Below are positions 53,828 through 62,933 of a DNA stretch of 64,000 bases, piece by piece. Made by a program: the position numbers and the translations under genes. Numbering within the stretch: the first letter of the stretch is position 1; each line of letters starts with the position of its first letter. Origin of the DNA: Pseudomonas sp. RSB 5.4 (GTDB lineage Bacteria > Pseudomonadota > Gammaproteobacteria > Pseudomonadales > Pseudomonadaceae); assembly GCF_037126175.1 (NCBI RefSeq), contig NZ_CP146986.1, positions 558,001-622,000 on the forward strand, written 5' to 3'. The notes under the pieces are model-generated. The model did no database searches, was not told the DNA's origin, and saw nothing but the letters and a program-made list of their open reading frames with translations.

Positions 53828-56224
53828 ATGAAGACAACCATCGAATTGCCTCTCCTGCCATTGCGCGATGTCGTGGTTTATCCGCACATGGTTATCCCGC
53901 TGTTCGTGGGGCGCGAGAAATCCATCGAAGCCCTCGAGGCCGCGATGACGGGCGACAAGCAGATCCTGCTGCTGGCCCAGAGAAACCCGGCTGACGATGA
54001 TCCCGGTGAAGACGCTCTCTATCGCGTAGGTACGATTGCTACTGTGCTGCAGCTGCTGAAGCTGCCGGATGGCACGGTCAAGGTTCTGGTCGAAGGTGAG
54101 CAGCGCGGCGCTGTAGAGCGCTTCAGTGAAGTCGACGGGCATTGCCGCGCCGAGGTCTCGCTGATCGATGAAGTCGATGCCGCCGAGCGCGAATCCGAAG
54201 TGTTCGTGCGCAGCCTGCTGTCGCAGTTCGAACAATATGTGCAGTTGGGCAAGAAAGTCCCGGCTGAAGTCCTGTCATCGCTCAACAGCATCGATGAGCC
54301 TGGCCGCCTGGTCGACACTATGGCCGCGCACATGGCGCTGAAAATCGAGCAGAAGCAGGAAATTCTCGAAATCATCGATCTGTCGGCCCGGGTCGAGCAC
54401 GTGCTCGCGTTGCTGGATGCCGAGATCGATCTGCTGCAAGTCGAAAAACGCATTCGCGGCCGCGTCAAAAAGCAAATGGAGCGCAGCCAGCGCGAGTACT
54501 ACCTGAATGAGCAGATGAAGGCCATTCAGAAAGAGCTCGGCGACGGTGACGAAGGTCACAACGAAATCGAAGAGCTGAAAAAGCGCATCGACGCTGCCGG
54601 TTTGCCAAAAGATGCCCTGGCCAAGGCCTCCGCCGAGCTGAACAAACTCAAGCAGATGTCGCCGATGTCCGCTGAAGCCACCGTGGTGCGCTCCTACATC
54701 GACTGGCTGGTGCAGGTGCCGTGGAAGGCACAGAGCAAGGTACGCCTCGACCTGGCGCGTGCTGAAGACATTCTCGACGCCGATCACTATGGCCTTGAAG
54801 AGGTCAAGGAACGCATCCTTGAATACCTCGCCGTGCAGAAGCGCGTGAAGAAGATTCGTGGCCCGGTGTTGTGCCTGGTCGGTCCTCCTGGCGTGGGTAA
54901 AACCTCGCTGGCGGAGTCGATTGCCCACGCCACCAACCGTAAATTCGTGCGCATGGCCCTTGGTGGCGTGCGTGACGAGGCGGAAATTCGTGGTCACCGC
55001 CGGACCTACATCGGTTCGATGCCGGGAAGATTGATTCAAAAGATGACAAAAGTGGGTGTGCGCAACCCGCTGTTCCTGCTCGATGAAATCGACAAAATGG
55101 GCAGCGACATGCGCGGCGATCCAGCGTCGGCGTTGCTGGAAGTGCTTGATCCGGAGCAGAACCACAACTTCAACGATCACTATCTGGAAGTCGATTACGA
55201 CCTGTCCGATGTGATGTTCCTGTGCACCTCGAACTCGATGAACATCCCGCCGGCACTGCTGGACCGGATGGAAGTCATTCGCCTGCCGGGCTACACCGAA
55301 GACGAAAAGATCAACATCGCCGTCAAGTACCTGTCGCCGAAGCAGATTGCCGCCAACGGTCTGAAGAAGGGCGAGCTGGAATTCGACGAAGAAGCGATTC
55401 GCGACATCATCCGTTACTACACCCGCGAAGCCGGTGTGCGTGGCCTCGAACGTCAGATCGCCAAGGTCTGCCGCAAGGCCGTCAAAGAGCACGCGCTGGA
55501 AAAACGCTTCTCGGTAAAAGTGACAGCTGATCTGCTGGAGCATTTCCTCGGCGTGCGCAAATTCCGTTACGGTCTGGCTGAGCAACAGGACCAGATCGGT
55601 CAGGTGACTGGCCTGGCGTGGACGCAGGTGGGAGGCGAACTGCTGACCATCGAAGCGGCTGTGGTGCCGGGTAAAGGTCAATTGATCAAGACCGGTTCGC
55701 TGGGCGATGTAATGGTCGAATCGATCACTGCCGCGCTGACTGTTGTACGCAGCCGTGCCAAGAGCCTGGGCATTCCTCTGGACTTCCACGAGAAGCGCGA
55801 CACCCACATTCACATGCCGGAAGGGGCGACCCCGAAGGACGGCCCTAGCGCTGGTGTGGGCATGTGCACGGCACTGGTGTCGGCATTGACCGGGATCCCG
55901 GTACGCGCGGATGTCGCCATGACTGGCGAAATCACTCTGCGTGGTCAAGTGCTGGCAATTGGTGGTCTGAAGGAAAAACTGCTCGCGGCTCATCGCGGCG
56001 GAATCAAGATTGTGATTATTCCGGAAGAGAACGTGCGCGATCTGAAGGAGATTCCTGACAATATCAAGCAGGATCTGCAGATTAAACCGGTTAAATGGAT
56101 TGACGAGGTCCTGCAAATTGCGCTGCAATACGCGCCGGAGCCCTTGCCGGATGTGGCTCCGGAGATAGTTTCCAAGGACGAAAAACGTGAGTCTGATTCA
56201 AAGGAAAGAATTAGCACGCATTAA
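53828..56224 (+). CDS. lon: ATP-dependent protease Lon
   Basis: A protein of 798 residues, the size of a standard LonA. It degrades misfolded and short-lived regulatory proteins in the cytoplasm. The N-terminal LON domain starts [24 protein letters not shown], followed by the coiled-coil region, the AAA+ module with Walker A GPPGVGKT at 352-359 and the Walker B part [10 protein letters not shown]. The protease domain has Ser674 (KDGPSAGVG) and Lys717 (GLKEKLLAA), the catalytic dyad. Own heat-shock promoter upstream; hupB follows from a separate promoter. Confidence 0.97.
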   Translation: MKTTIELPLLPLRDVVVYPHMVIPLFVGREKSIEALEAAMTGDKQILLLAQRNPADDDPGEDALYRVGTIATVLQLLKLPDGTVKVLVEGEQRGAVERFSEVDGHCRAEVSLIDEVDAAERESEVFVRSLLSQFEQYVQLGKKVPAEVLSSLNSIDEPGRLVDTMAAHMALKIEQKQEILEIIDLSARVEHVLALLDAEIDLLQVEKRIRGRVKKQMERSQREYYLNEQMKAIQKELGDGDEGHNEIEELKKRIDAAGLPKDALAKASAELNKLKQMSPMSAEATVVRSYIDWLVQVPWKAQSKVRLDLARAEDILDADHYGLEEVKERILEYLAVQKRVKKIRGPVLCLVGPPGVGKTSLAESIAHATNRKFVRMALGGVRDEAEIRGHRRTYIGSMPGRLIQKMTKVGVRNPLFLLDEIDKMGSDMRGDPASALLEVLDPEQNHNFNDHYLEVDYDLSDVMFLCTSNSMNIPPALLDRMEVIRLPGYTEDEKINIAVKYLSPKQIAANGLKKGELEFDEEAIRDIIRYYTREAGVRGLERQIAKVCRKAVKEHALEKRFSVKVTADLLEHFLGVRKFRYGLAEQQDQIGQVTGLAWTQVGGELLTIEAAVVPGKGQLIKTGSLGDVMVESITAALTVVRSRAKSLGIPLDFHEKRDTHIHMPEGATPKDGPSAGVGMCTALVSALTGIPVRADVAMTGEITLRGQVLAIGGLKEKLLAAHRGGIKIVIIPEENVRDLKEIPDNIKQDLQIKPVKWIDEVLQIALQYAPEPLPDVAPEIVSKDEKRESDSKERISTH

Positions 56225-56248
56225 TCCGTTTTTGCCTGGGGGGCTTCC

Positions 56249-56278
56249 TTGACAGCTTTTTAGAGCCCTTGTTATAAA
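56249..56278 (+). promoter_or_regulatory. Promoter of hupB
   Basis: TTGACA (56249-56254), 18-bp spacer, TATAAA (56273-56278): a near-consensus housekeeping promoter 94 bp before the hupB start codon. Confidence 0.75.
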
Positions 56279-56371
56279 GCGGCTCTTAAGTGTCTGTAGG
56301 CCATTCAGCACTGTTTTTGCTTTCACCAAAAAACTTAGAATCATCTCAAAATAGATATAAGGGGACTTAGA

Positions 56372-56644
56372 GTGAACAAGTCGGAACTGATTGATGCTAT
56401 CGCTGCATCCGCTGATATCCCGAAAGCTGCTGCTGGCCGTGCGCTGGACGCTGTAATCGAATCCGTCACTGGCGCTCTCAAGGCTGGCGACTCCGTTGTT
56501 CTGGTTGGTTTCGGCACTTTCTCCGTGACTGATCGTCCAGCTCGCGTTGGTCGTAACCCACAGACCGGCAAGACGCTGCAAATCGCTGCTGCTAAAAAGC
56601 CAGGTTTCAAAGCCGGTAAAGCACTGAAAGAAGCTGTCAACTAA
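56372..56644 (+). CDS. hupB: DNA-binding protein HU-beta
   Basis: A protein of 90 residues. HU bends and compacts DNA. The sequence is a complete [32 protein letters not shown], then [22 protein letters not shown] with the arm tip Arg-Asn-Pro that intercalates DNA, and the C-terminal [16 protein letters not shown]. The start codon is GTG, served by AAGGGGAC. Strong promoter upstream. It has a tRNA-like element and a terminator directly downstream. Confidence 0.97.
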   Translation: MNKSELIDAIAASADIPKAAAGRALDAVIESVTGALKAGDSVVLVGFGTFSVTDRPARVGRNPQTGKTLQIAAAKKPGFKAGKALKEAVN

Positions 56645-56701
56645 GTTAGTTTGTTTCAGGTTTTTACCCATCCGGGTCGGGGTCAAGCCTGACTTGGCAG
56701 C

Positions 56702-56777
56702 GGAGCGGTAGAGCAGGTCGCTGGAACAGCCGCCTGTTACGCCGGGATCGAGGGTTCGAGCCCTGTCCGCTCCGCCA
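56702..56777 (+). ncRNA. tRNA-like element (non-canonical) between hupB and ppiD
   Basis: 76 nt. The ends form a perfect 7-bp acceptor stem (GGAGCGG / CCGCTCC), then G and an encoded CCA. A TTCGAGC sequence sits exactly where the T loop belongs. CTGTTAC in the middle looks like an Asn (GTT) anticodon loop with U33 and A37. But the anticodon stem pairs poorly, no normal D arm forms (GAGC has no partner), and the T stem is weak. Instead GCTG-GAA-CAGC inside CAGG/CCTG makes a strong alternative hairpin. It is thus either a decayed tRNA or a tRNA-like RNA. It lies 57 bp after hupB and is followed by a terminator, so it is probably transcribed. Confidence 0.6.
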
Positions 56778-56783
56778 GTTACG

Positions 56784-56815
56784 AGAAGGCGCATCCTCGG
56801 ATGCGCCTTTCTTCT
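56784..56815 (+). terminator. Rho-independent terminator after the tRNA-like element
   Basis: AGGCGCATCC - TC - GGATGCGCCT followed by TTCTTCT, 7 bp after the encoded CCA. Confidence 0.85.
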
Positions 56816-56880
56816 ATCCGGATTCTACCCACGCTCCACGGTTGCCTAATTTTTGAAGTTCAACCGTTTCTGGGGGACGC

Positions 56881-58752
56881 ATGCTGCAGAATATCAGGGA
56901 CAATTCACAAGGCTGGATTGCCAAGACCATTATCGGGGTCATCGTTGCACTGATGGCTTTGACCGGTTTCGATGCCATTTTCAAGGCCACTACGCACTCC
57001 AACGATGCGGCCAAGGTCAATGGTGAAGAAATCAGCCAGAACGAGCTGAGCCAAGCCGTTGACATGCAACGTCGCCAGTTGATGCAACAGCTGGGCAAGG
57101 ACTTCGATGCTTCCTTGCTTGACGAAAAAATGCTCCGCGAGTCGGCCCTCAAGGGCCTGATCGATCGCAAGCTGCTGCTGCAAGGCGCAGAACAATCGAA
57201 ATTCGCTTTCTCCGAAGGCGCACTGGATCAGGTGATCCTGCAGACCCCTGAATTCCAGGTGGACGGCAAGTTCAGCTCCGAGCGCTTCGACCAGGTGATC
57301 CGTCAACTGGGCTACTCCCGTATGCAATTCCGCCAGATGCTGGCTCAGGAAATGCTGATTGGTCAGTTGCGCGCCGGTGTTGCCGGCAGCGGCTTCGTCA
57401 CCGACGCCGAAGTGCTGGCATTCGCCCGTCTGGAAAAACAGACTCGCGACTTCGCTTCGCTGAACGTCAAGGCCGATCCGGCCGCGGTCAAGTTGACCGA
57501 CGATGAGGTCAAGGCCTACTACGACGAGCACGCCAAGGAGTTCATGACCCCTGAGCAGGTGGTTGTCGACTACGTCGAGCTGAAGAAGTCCTCGTTCTTT
57601 GACCAGGTTGCGGTCAAGGACGAAGACCTGCAGGCGGCGTATCAGAAAGAGATCGCCAACCTGTCGGAGCAGCGTCGTGCGGCGCATATCCTGATCGAAG
57701 TCAACGACAAGACGACCGACGCTCAGGCCAAGGCGAAGATCGAAGAAGTCCAGGCGCGTCTGGCCAAGGGCGAGAAATTCGAAGCGCTGGCCAAGGAGTT
57801 CTCGCAGGACCCGGGTTCGGCCAACAATGGCGGTGACCTCGGTTTCGCAGGTCCTGGCGTCTATGACCCAGCCTTCGAAAAAGCCCTGTACTCGTTGAAC
57901 AAGGACCAGGTGTCCGAGCCGGTGCGTACCGATTTCGGTTACCACCTGATCAAGCTGCTGGGTGTTGAAGCGCCGGAAGTCCCGACCCTGGCCAGCCTGA
58001 AAGACAAGCTGACCCGCGAGCTGAAGACCCAGCAGGTCGAGCAGCGTTTCGTCGAGGCGACCAAGCAACTCGAAGACTCGGCGTTCGAAGCGTCTGACCT
58101 GGCTCAGCCCGCGGCCGACCTGAAACTGACCGTGCACACCTCCAAACCGTTCGGCCGGGAAGGTGGCGAAGGCATCGCAGCCAACCGTGCTGTGGTGGCC
58201 GCTGCGTTCAGCCAGGAAGTGCTGGAAGAAAATGCCAACAGCACCGGCATTGAGCTGGATCCGGAAACCGTGGTCGTGCTGCGCGCCAAGGAACACCTGA
58301 AGCCTGAGCAACTGCCGCTGGAAGCTGTCAACACTGCTATTCGTGCCCAGCTGACCAAAGAGCATGCCAGCGCTGCGGCCAAGACCAAGGCTGAACAGTT
58401 GATCGCCAGTCTGCGTGATGGCAAGACTCCGCTGGACAAGGCGGTTGATGGCCAGAGCTGGAAGGTTGTGACGGCGGCGACCCGTGCTCAGGAAGGCATT
58501 GATCCGACTGTGCTGCAGGCGTTGTTCCGCATGCCGAAACCGGCGGCCAAGGACAAACCGACGTTCACCAGCGTGACCTTGCAGGACGGCAGTCTGATGA
58601 TTGTGCGTCTGAATGGTGTCAACGAGGCGGTGGCGCCGACTGAAGAAGAGAAGGCTCAGTACCGTCGCTTCCTCGCGTCGCGTGAAGGTCAGCAGGACTT
58701 TGCGGCGTTTCGTAAGCAGTTGGAAAGCCAGGCTGATATCAAGCGGTATTGA
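56881..58752 (+). CDS. ppiD: Periplasmic folding chaperone PpiD (SurA-N / parvulin domain)
   Basis: A protein of 623 residues. It is anchored by one N-terminal membrane helix (GWIAKTIIGVIVALMALTGFDAIF, residues ~11-34) and assists proteins leaving the Sec translocon. A SurA-N-like domain follows, then a parvulin-type PPIC domain at ~262-358 (RRAAHILIEVNDKTTDAQAKAKIEE to GYHLIKLLG), and a C-terminal chaperone part. The start at 56881 gives the conserved MLQNIRDNSQGW N-terminus. Confidence 0.95.
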   Translation: MLQNIRDNSQGWIAKTIIGVIVALMALTGFDAIFKATTHSNDAAKVNGEEISQNELSQAVDMQRRQLMQQLGKDFDASLLDEKMLRESALKGLIDRKLLLQGAEQSKFAFSEGALDQVILQTPEFQVDGKFSSERFDQVIRQLGYSRMQFRQMLAQEMLIGQLRAGVAGSGFVTDAEVLAFARLEKQTRDFASLNVKADPAAVKLTDDEVKAYYDEHAKEFMTPEQVVVDYVELKKSSFFDQVAVKDEDLQAAYQKEIANLSEQRRAAHILIEVNDKTTDAQAKAKIEEVQARLAKGEKFEALAKEFSQDPGSANNGGDLGFAGPGVYDPAFEKALYSLNKDQVSEPVRTDFGYHLIKLLGVEAPEVPTLASLKDKLTRELKTQQVEQRFVEATKQLEDSAFEASDLAQPAADLKLTVHTSKPFGREGGEGIAANRAVVAAAFSQEVLEENANSTGIELDPETVVVLRAKEHLKPEQLPLEAVNTAIRAQLTKEHASAAAKTKAEQLIASLRDGKTPLDKAVDGQSWKVVTAATRAQEGIDPTVLQALFRMPKPAAKDKPTFTSVTLQDGSLMIVRLNGVNEAVAPTEEEKAQYRRFLASREGQQDFAAFRKQLESQADIKRY

Positions 58753-58775
58753 TGTTTGACTGAGTGGTAACAGGA

Positions 58776-58808
58776 AAGCCCTGACCTTATGGTTGGGGTT
58801 TTTTTTGG
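58776..58808 (+). terminator. Rho-independent terminator after ppiD
   Basis: AAGCCCTGACC - TTAT - GGTTGGGGTTTTTTTT, 24 bp past the stop codon. Confidence 0.8.
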
Positions 58809-59215
58809 ACTTTGGTTTTTGGGCTTGGCGGCCTTTGGGCCGACCATGTTCTTGTGGATTGGGTGAATATCCGGTTCTTCGGGTGCTGCGGCTGGCGGTT
58901 TCGCCCTTACGGCGAGTCACTTTGGCAAACGCCCCAAAGTAACCAAAAGTCTGGGCCCCGGCGTTCGGCCCTCGCTTAGGCTCGGGTTCCTTCGCTCCGG
59001 GATTCATCCGGGGGCATCGCCTACGGTTTGCTTCGCTGCACCTCCTCTCGATGTGTTCGACTGCGTCGAACGGTCGCTGCGCTCCCACCCCCGGATAAAT
59101 CCCTCCACTCAGCCTGCCGATGGGGCCGGCACGGCAAGATCAAGAGCTTTCGGCGAGCTGACACTCGGCCATTTGAGTGGGGCGGCTTCGCCGCATGCGG
59201 GGCACGCTTCCTAAA
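58809..59215. repeat. Probable dispersed non-coding element
   Basis: No gene is supported. The segment includes GAGTCACTTTGG ... CCAAAGTAACCAAAAG, with hairpin ACTTTGG/CCAAAGT at 58919-58940, then GCGTTCGGCCCTCGCTTAGG and GGTTCCTTCGCTCCGGG. This AAAGTAACCAAA-type sequence recurs between genes in many Pseudomonas genomes. Its short translated frames are not real genes. Confidence 0.6.
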
Positions 59216-59216
59216 C

Positions 59217-59310
59217 TGTAGGAGCCAGCCTGCTGGCGAAGGCGGCCTGACAGCCGACCAACCTCTTACTGATGTACTCGGCCCCACTGTGGGAGCGGGC
59301 TTGCTCGCGA
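59217..59310. repeat. Two REP units in direct orientation, family I
   Basis: A diverged TGTAGGAGCCAGCCTGCTGG...GAA and a normal GTGGGAGCGGGCTTGCTCGC...GAA ~70 bp later, in the same direction rather than inverted. Confidence 0.75.
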
Positions 59311-59348
59311 AGGCAGCCTAGCAGCCACCCACTCCCTCACAGTCCCAA

Positions 59349-60545
59349 TCAAGCCAACCCATTCCCCCGCGCCCTGAGTGCCGCATACAAAGTCAAAACC
59401 AGCAACCCCACAACAATCCATGGAAACGCGCCAACCCCCAGATTCCCCAGCAGTAATCCCCCCACCAGTCCACCGCCGGCGATCCCGACATTCCACAGCG
59501 TTACCAGCATCGACTGCGCCGTATCAGCAGCCTCTCCAGCGGTTTTCGCCGAAGCGGTCTGCAGCAGCGAAGGCATCGCGCCGAATGCCAGGCCCCACAC
59601 GGCGACGGCGATGTAGACCACGGTCGCCGATTCTCGCCACAGGCCCAAGGCGATGGCGGAGAGCATGAACAGCAGCGTGCTGATCAGTACCAGCTCGCGT
59701 AGCCAGTGGTCGATCAGGCTGCCGACGATCCACAGGCTCAGCACTGAGGCGAGGCCGAACACCAGCAGCACCCGGTCGATATCGCTGGCCAGTCCCGACG
59801 GTTGCAGGAACGGTGCGATGTAGGTGTACAGCAGGTTGTGAGCAACCACGTAGGACAGGGTCACAAACAGTACCGGTCGCACGCCGGGCAGGGTGAAGAC
59901 CTGACGCAGGGGCAGTTGTTTTCCTACGCGCTCGCCGGGGAAGTCCGGCACTTGCCAGTGCACCCAGATCACCAGCAGCAGCGTCAGTGCGGTCATGATC
60001 GCGAAGCTCAGGCGCCAGCCGACCATCGTGCCGAGCAACGTTCCCGCCGGGATGCCCAGCGACAGTGCAAGCGGCGCGCCCAGCATGGCGACGGTGATGG
60101 CCCGGCCTTGCAGGTGGGGCGCAACCATGCGGCTGGCATAGCCTGCCAGCAATGCCCAGAGCAACCCGGCGAAGACCCCGGCCAGCAGTCGTGCGATCAA
60201 GGTCAGCCAGTACAGCTCTGACAGGGCGGTGATGCTGTTGGCGATGGCGAAGCCGCCGATGGCTGACAGTAACAATGGGCGCCGGCGCCAGCTGCGGGTG
60301 GCGATGGTCAGCGGAATGGCGGCGAGCATCGAACCAATGGCGTACAGCGTGACCAGTTGGCCGACCAGCGCTTGCGAGACATTCAGCCCAGCGCTCATCT
60401 GTGGGAGCAGGCCGGCGGGCATGGCTTCGGTCAGCACGGTGATGAAGCCGGCGGTGGCCAGGGCCAGCAGGGCGCCGAGGGGCAAGCGTTCGGGTTCTTC
60501 AAGTGCAGTGTCGGGGCCTGGTGAGGCGAGTTGTGCGTCGTTCAT
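59349..60545 (-). CDS. MFS transporter (sugar / drug efflux type), paralogue of 24140-25354
   Basis: A protein of 398 residues with 12 membrane segments. Starts LGALLALATAGFITVLTEAMPAGLLPQMSAGLNVSQALVGQLVTLYA, and the antiporter region is ITVAMLGAPLALSLGIPAGTLLGTMVGW. It aligns without gaps over most of its length with the MFS protein at 24140, differing at fewer than half the positions in the N-terminal half. Divergent from the LysR gene at 60666 across 120 bp, so that regulator probably controls it. Substrate unknown. Confidence 0.88.
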   Translation of the reverse strand: MNDAQLASPGPDTALEEPERLPLGALLALATAGFITVLTEAMPAGLLPQMSAGLNVSQALVGQLVTLYAIGSMLAAIPLTIATRSWRRRPLLLSAIGGFAIANSITALSELYWLTLIARLLAGVFAGLLWALLAGYASRMVAPHLQGRAITVAMLGAPLALSLGIPAGTLLGTMVGWRLSFAIMTALTLLLVIWVHWQVPDFPGERVGKQLPLRQVFTLPGVRPVLFVTLSYVVAHNLLYTYIAPFLQPSGLASDIDRVLLVFGLASVLSLWIVGSLIDHWLRELVLISTLLFMLSAIALGLWRESATVVYIAVAVWGLAFGAMPSLLQTASAKTAGEAADTAQSMLVTLWNVGIAGGGLVGGLLLGNLGVGAFPWIVVGLLVLTLYAALRARGNGLA

Positions 60546-60665
60546 GAGTCAGCGTCCATGTGCCGAAGGGGATGAAGGCCATAGGCTAGGACGCTGCGCA
60601 TTGGAGAAAAATGGGTTACGGTTCCGAACATATCGGACACGGATGTCGTGAATGGGAGGAGTGGA

Positions 60666-61565
60666 ATGGACAGCCTGGGCAGTATTTCGGTGTTTGTGCA
60701 GGTTGCCGAGACCCGCAGTTTTACCGAAGCGGGGCGGCTGCAGGGCGTTTCGTCTTCGGCGGTCGGCAAAAGTATCGCGCGGCTGGAGACGCGACTTGGC
60801 GTGCGGCTGTTTCATCGCACGACTCGCAGCATCACCCTGACCAGCGAGGGCGCGCTGTTCCTCGAGCGCTGTCGCAAGATTCTCGCCGAGGTGGAAGCCG
60901 CCGAGTTCGAACTGTGCAATTCCGCGTCGCAACCCCATGGCAAGTTGCGTATCAGCCTGCCGCAGGTGCATGGGCTGGTGATGCCGGTGATGAACGAGTT
61001 CATGGCGCTGTACCCGCAGATCGAGCTGGATCTGGACCTGACCGATCGCATGGTCGATGTGGTCGAGGAGGGCTTCGACGCAGTGATTCGCACCGGCAAG
61101 CCTCGGGATTCACGGCTGATGGCGCGGCCCTTGGGCGAGTTTCACATGGTGCTGGTGGCTAGCCCGCTTTATCTGCAGCAACGTGGCATGCCGCAGATTC
61201 CGGCCGATCTGGCGGATCACGCCTGTTTGCGGCATACCTTTCATGCCACCGGCAAGCTGGAGCCGTGGCCGTTGATCCGCGAGGAAAGCGCACTTGAAGC
61301 GCGTCTGCCGACCCGACTGGTCAGCACCTCTATCGAAGCTGTCAGCCATGCAGCCATTGCCGGCATGGGCATCGCCTGCCTGCCGGACTTCATGACCCAT
61401 GAGGCAGTGGCGCAGGGGCGCTTGCAACGGGTGCTGGATGCTCAACTGCAACACGTCGGTCAGTTCTGGGTGTTGTGGCCGTCGAGCCGCCATGCAACCG
61501 CCAAATTGCGGGTATTTATCGATCATTTATCGACGCGGCTTTTTCCCGACGCTCATCCTCGGTAA
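60666..61565 (+). CDS. LysR family transcriptional regulator
   Basis: A protein of 299 residues. The winged-helix domain is MDSLGSISVFVQVAETRSFTEAGRLQGVSSSAVGKSIARLETRLGVRLFHRTTRSITLTSEG, of the large DhcR/CrgA-like LysR group. The effector domain begins PHGKLRISLPQVHGLVMPVMNEF. A very strong GGAGGAG lies five bases before the ATG at 60666. It is divergent from an MFS exporter, which is the likely target. Confidence 0.92.
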   Translation: MDSLGSISVFVQVAETRSFTEAGRLQGVSSSAVGKSIARLETRLGVRLFHRTTRSITLTSEGALFLERCRKILAEVEAAEFELCNSASQPHGKLRISLPQVHGLVMPVMNEFMALYPQIELDLDLTDRMVDVVEEGFDAVIRTGKPRDSRLMARPLGEFHMVLVASPLYLQQRGMPQIPADLADHACLRHTFHATGKLEPWPLIREESALEARLPTRLVSTSIEAVSHAAIAGMGIACLPDFMTHEAVAQGRLQRVLDAQLQHVGQFWVLWPSSRHATAKLRVFIDHLSTRLFPDAHPR

Positions 61566-61657
61566 AGTTGTAACTGTTTTAAGACACTAATCCGTGCGCC
61601 GCGGGGCCGCGATCTGTTGCACAATACGCCCCGGACCGTTTTCCCTCAGGATGTTTA

Positions 61658-62545
61658 ATGTTGATTTCAACTCCCATGCGTGTCGTTGGGTTGGCGCTGT
61701 TGTTGACCGCTGTGGCCGGCTGTTCGAAAGACAAGCCGATCTATGAGCATGAGAATTTCGACGATTCCGGTACGTATTCTCGCAATTACCCGGTTGCCGA
61801 TGTCGCCAGTTGCGAGGCGGCCCGTCGTGCGCTGCTCAGCCAGGGCTACATCATCACCAGCAGCGACCCGAAACTGGTCAGTGGCCACAAGAGCTTCCAG
61901 CAGACCGGTGAAACCCATCTGGAGATCAGCTTCAACGTGGTGTGCGCCGAAGATGGCAGTGCCAAGCACCATGCCACAGTGTTCGCCAACGCCTTGCAGG
62001 ATCGCTACGCGCTGAAGAAGACCAACAACTCCGCCAGTCTCGGAGTCGGCGTGTTGGGTTCGGTGTCGATGCCGATCGGTTCCTCCGATGATTCGATGGT
62101 CAAGGTCGCCAGTGAGACCGTGACCTCGCAGAAGTTCTACGAGCGATTCTTCACCCTGGTCGAACTGTTCCTGCCGGCGGATGCGAAGAAGGCCGCACAC
62201 ATCGAAGAAAAACCCAAGACCGACCTCGGCGTGCCGGAGCCGAAGCCTGCCGCTGTAGCGCCGGCTACCCCGGCACCGGCGGTAGAGACAACGCCTGCAC
62301 CGCCGCCAGCCGGGATTGTCGAGCCAGCCCAGACCACCGCGCCGGCAGCCCCAGCAGCGACCCCGGCGCCGGCCCCGGTTGCACCGACGCCAGTGGGTTC
62401 CGAACCCGTGGTGCCGCCTGCGGAGCCCGCGCCGATCACCCCGGCACCGAGTGCTGAACCTGCTCCGGCTACCGAAACGATCACGCCGCCGGCCAACCCG
62501 ACCAATATCCCGCCGCCGTCCGAGCCGATTCCGGCAATGCAATAA
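61658..62545 (+). CDS. DUF2242 lipoprotein with a Pro/Ala-rich tail
   Basis: A protein of 295 residues. The lipobox is LLTAVAGC (Cys22). The DUF2242 domain spans residues ~30-185 (YSRNYPVADVASCEAARRALLSQGYIITSSDPKLVSGHKSFQQ; LEISFNVVCAEDGSAKHHATVFANALQDRYALKK; TVTSQKFYERFFTLVELFLP). After it come ~105 residues of almost pure Pro, Ala, Thr, Glu and Val, a disordered spacer that could cross the periplasm or cell wall. AGGA precedes the ATG. Function of the family unknown. Confidence 0.88.
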   Translation: MLISTPMRVVGLALLLTAVAGCSKDKPIYEHENFDDSGTYSRNYPVADVASCEAARRALLSQGYIITSSDPKLVSGHKSFQQTGETHLEISFNVVCAEDGSAKHHATVFANALQDRYALKKTNNSASLGVGVLGSVSMPIGSSDDSMVKVASETVTSQKFYERFFTLVELFLPADAKKAAHIEEKPKTDLGVPEPKPAAVAPATPAPAVETTPAPPPAGIVEPAQTTAPAAPAATPAPAPVAPTPVGSEPVVPPAEPAPITPAPSAEPAPATETITPPANPTNIPPPSEPIPAMQ

Positions 62546-62562
62546 GCTGCGCGCAGCCCTCC

Positions 62563-62653
62563 TGTGGGAGCGGGCTTGCTCGCGAAAGCGGAGTGTCAGT
62601 CAATGTATATGTCGATTGACACTGCGCTTTCGCGAGCAAGCCCGCTCCCACAT
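62563..62653. repeat. REP doublet, family I, arms inward
   Basis: TGTGGGAGCGGGCTTGCTCG... and the inverted copy at 62628-62653. Confidence 0.9.
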
Positions 62654-62842
62654 TTGTTTTGTGGTGTACTCAAATCTCGTTACATTCCCCCGACAAAAAT
62701 CCCGCGATAAATTCCTGACCACCTGCTACGTTTTATTTCATGAAGGAAGGGTTTCACTTTTCCTTCACACGGGCACGTTATGCTCGAAGCACTGGTCAGT
62801 TGACCGGGCTATTTTTCAAGCGAGCAGCAGGGGGATGACACG

Positions 62843-62929
62843 ATGGATGACTATCAAGAAGAACTGCTCGAATACCAGGCCTTTGAACTCGATCAGCCAG
62901 AACCGGCAGAAGACGCCACCGAGCTGTAA
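62843..62929 (+). CDS. Very small acidic protein (28 residues)
   Basis: Encodes MDDYQEELLEYQAFELDQPE, then PAEDATEL and a TAA stop. It has 11 acidic residues and no basic ones, with a short amphipathic helix (EELLEYQAFEL). GGGGGA lies about nine bases before the ATG, and the upstream ~100 bp is A+T-rich and promoter-like. It is convergent with, and 5 bp from, the end of the AraC-family gene. The ribosome site and clean reading frame support it; conservation would be needed to confirm it. Confidence 0.55.
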   Translation: MDDYQEELLEYQAFELDQPEPAEDATEL

Positions 62930-62933
62930 GGCG

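Noticed and set aside
56905..59088. A 727-codon open frame opposite ppiD
   Set aside because: Same effect: it is composed of reversed ppiD codons and runs on into the non-coding element; no domain or start signal.
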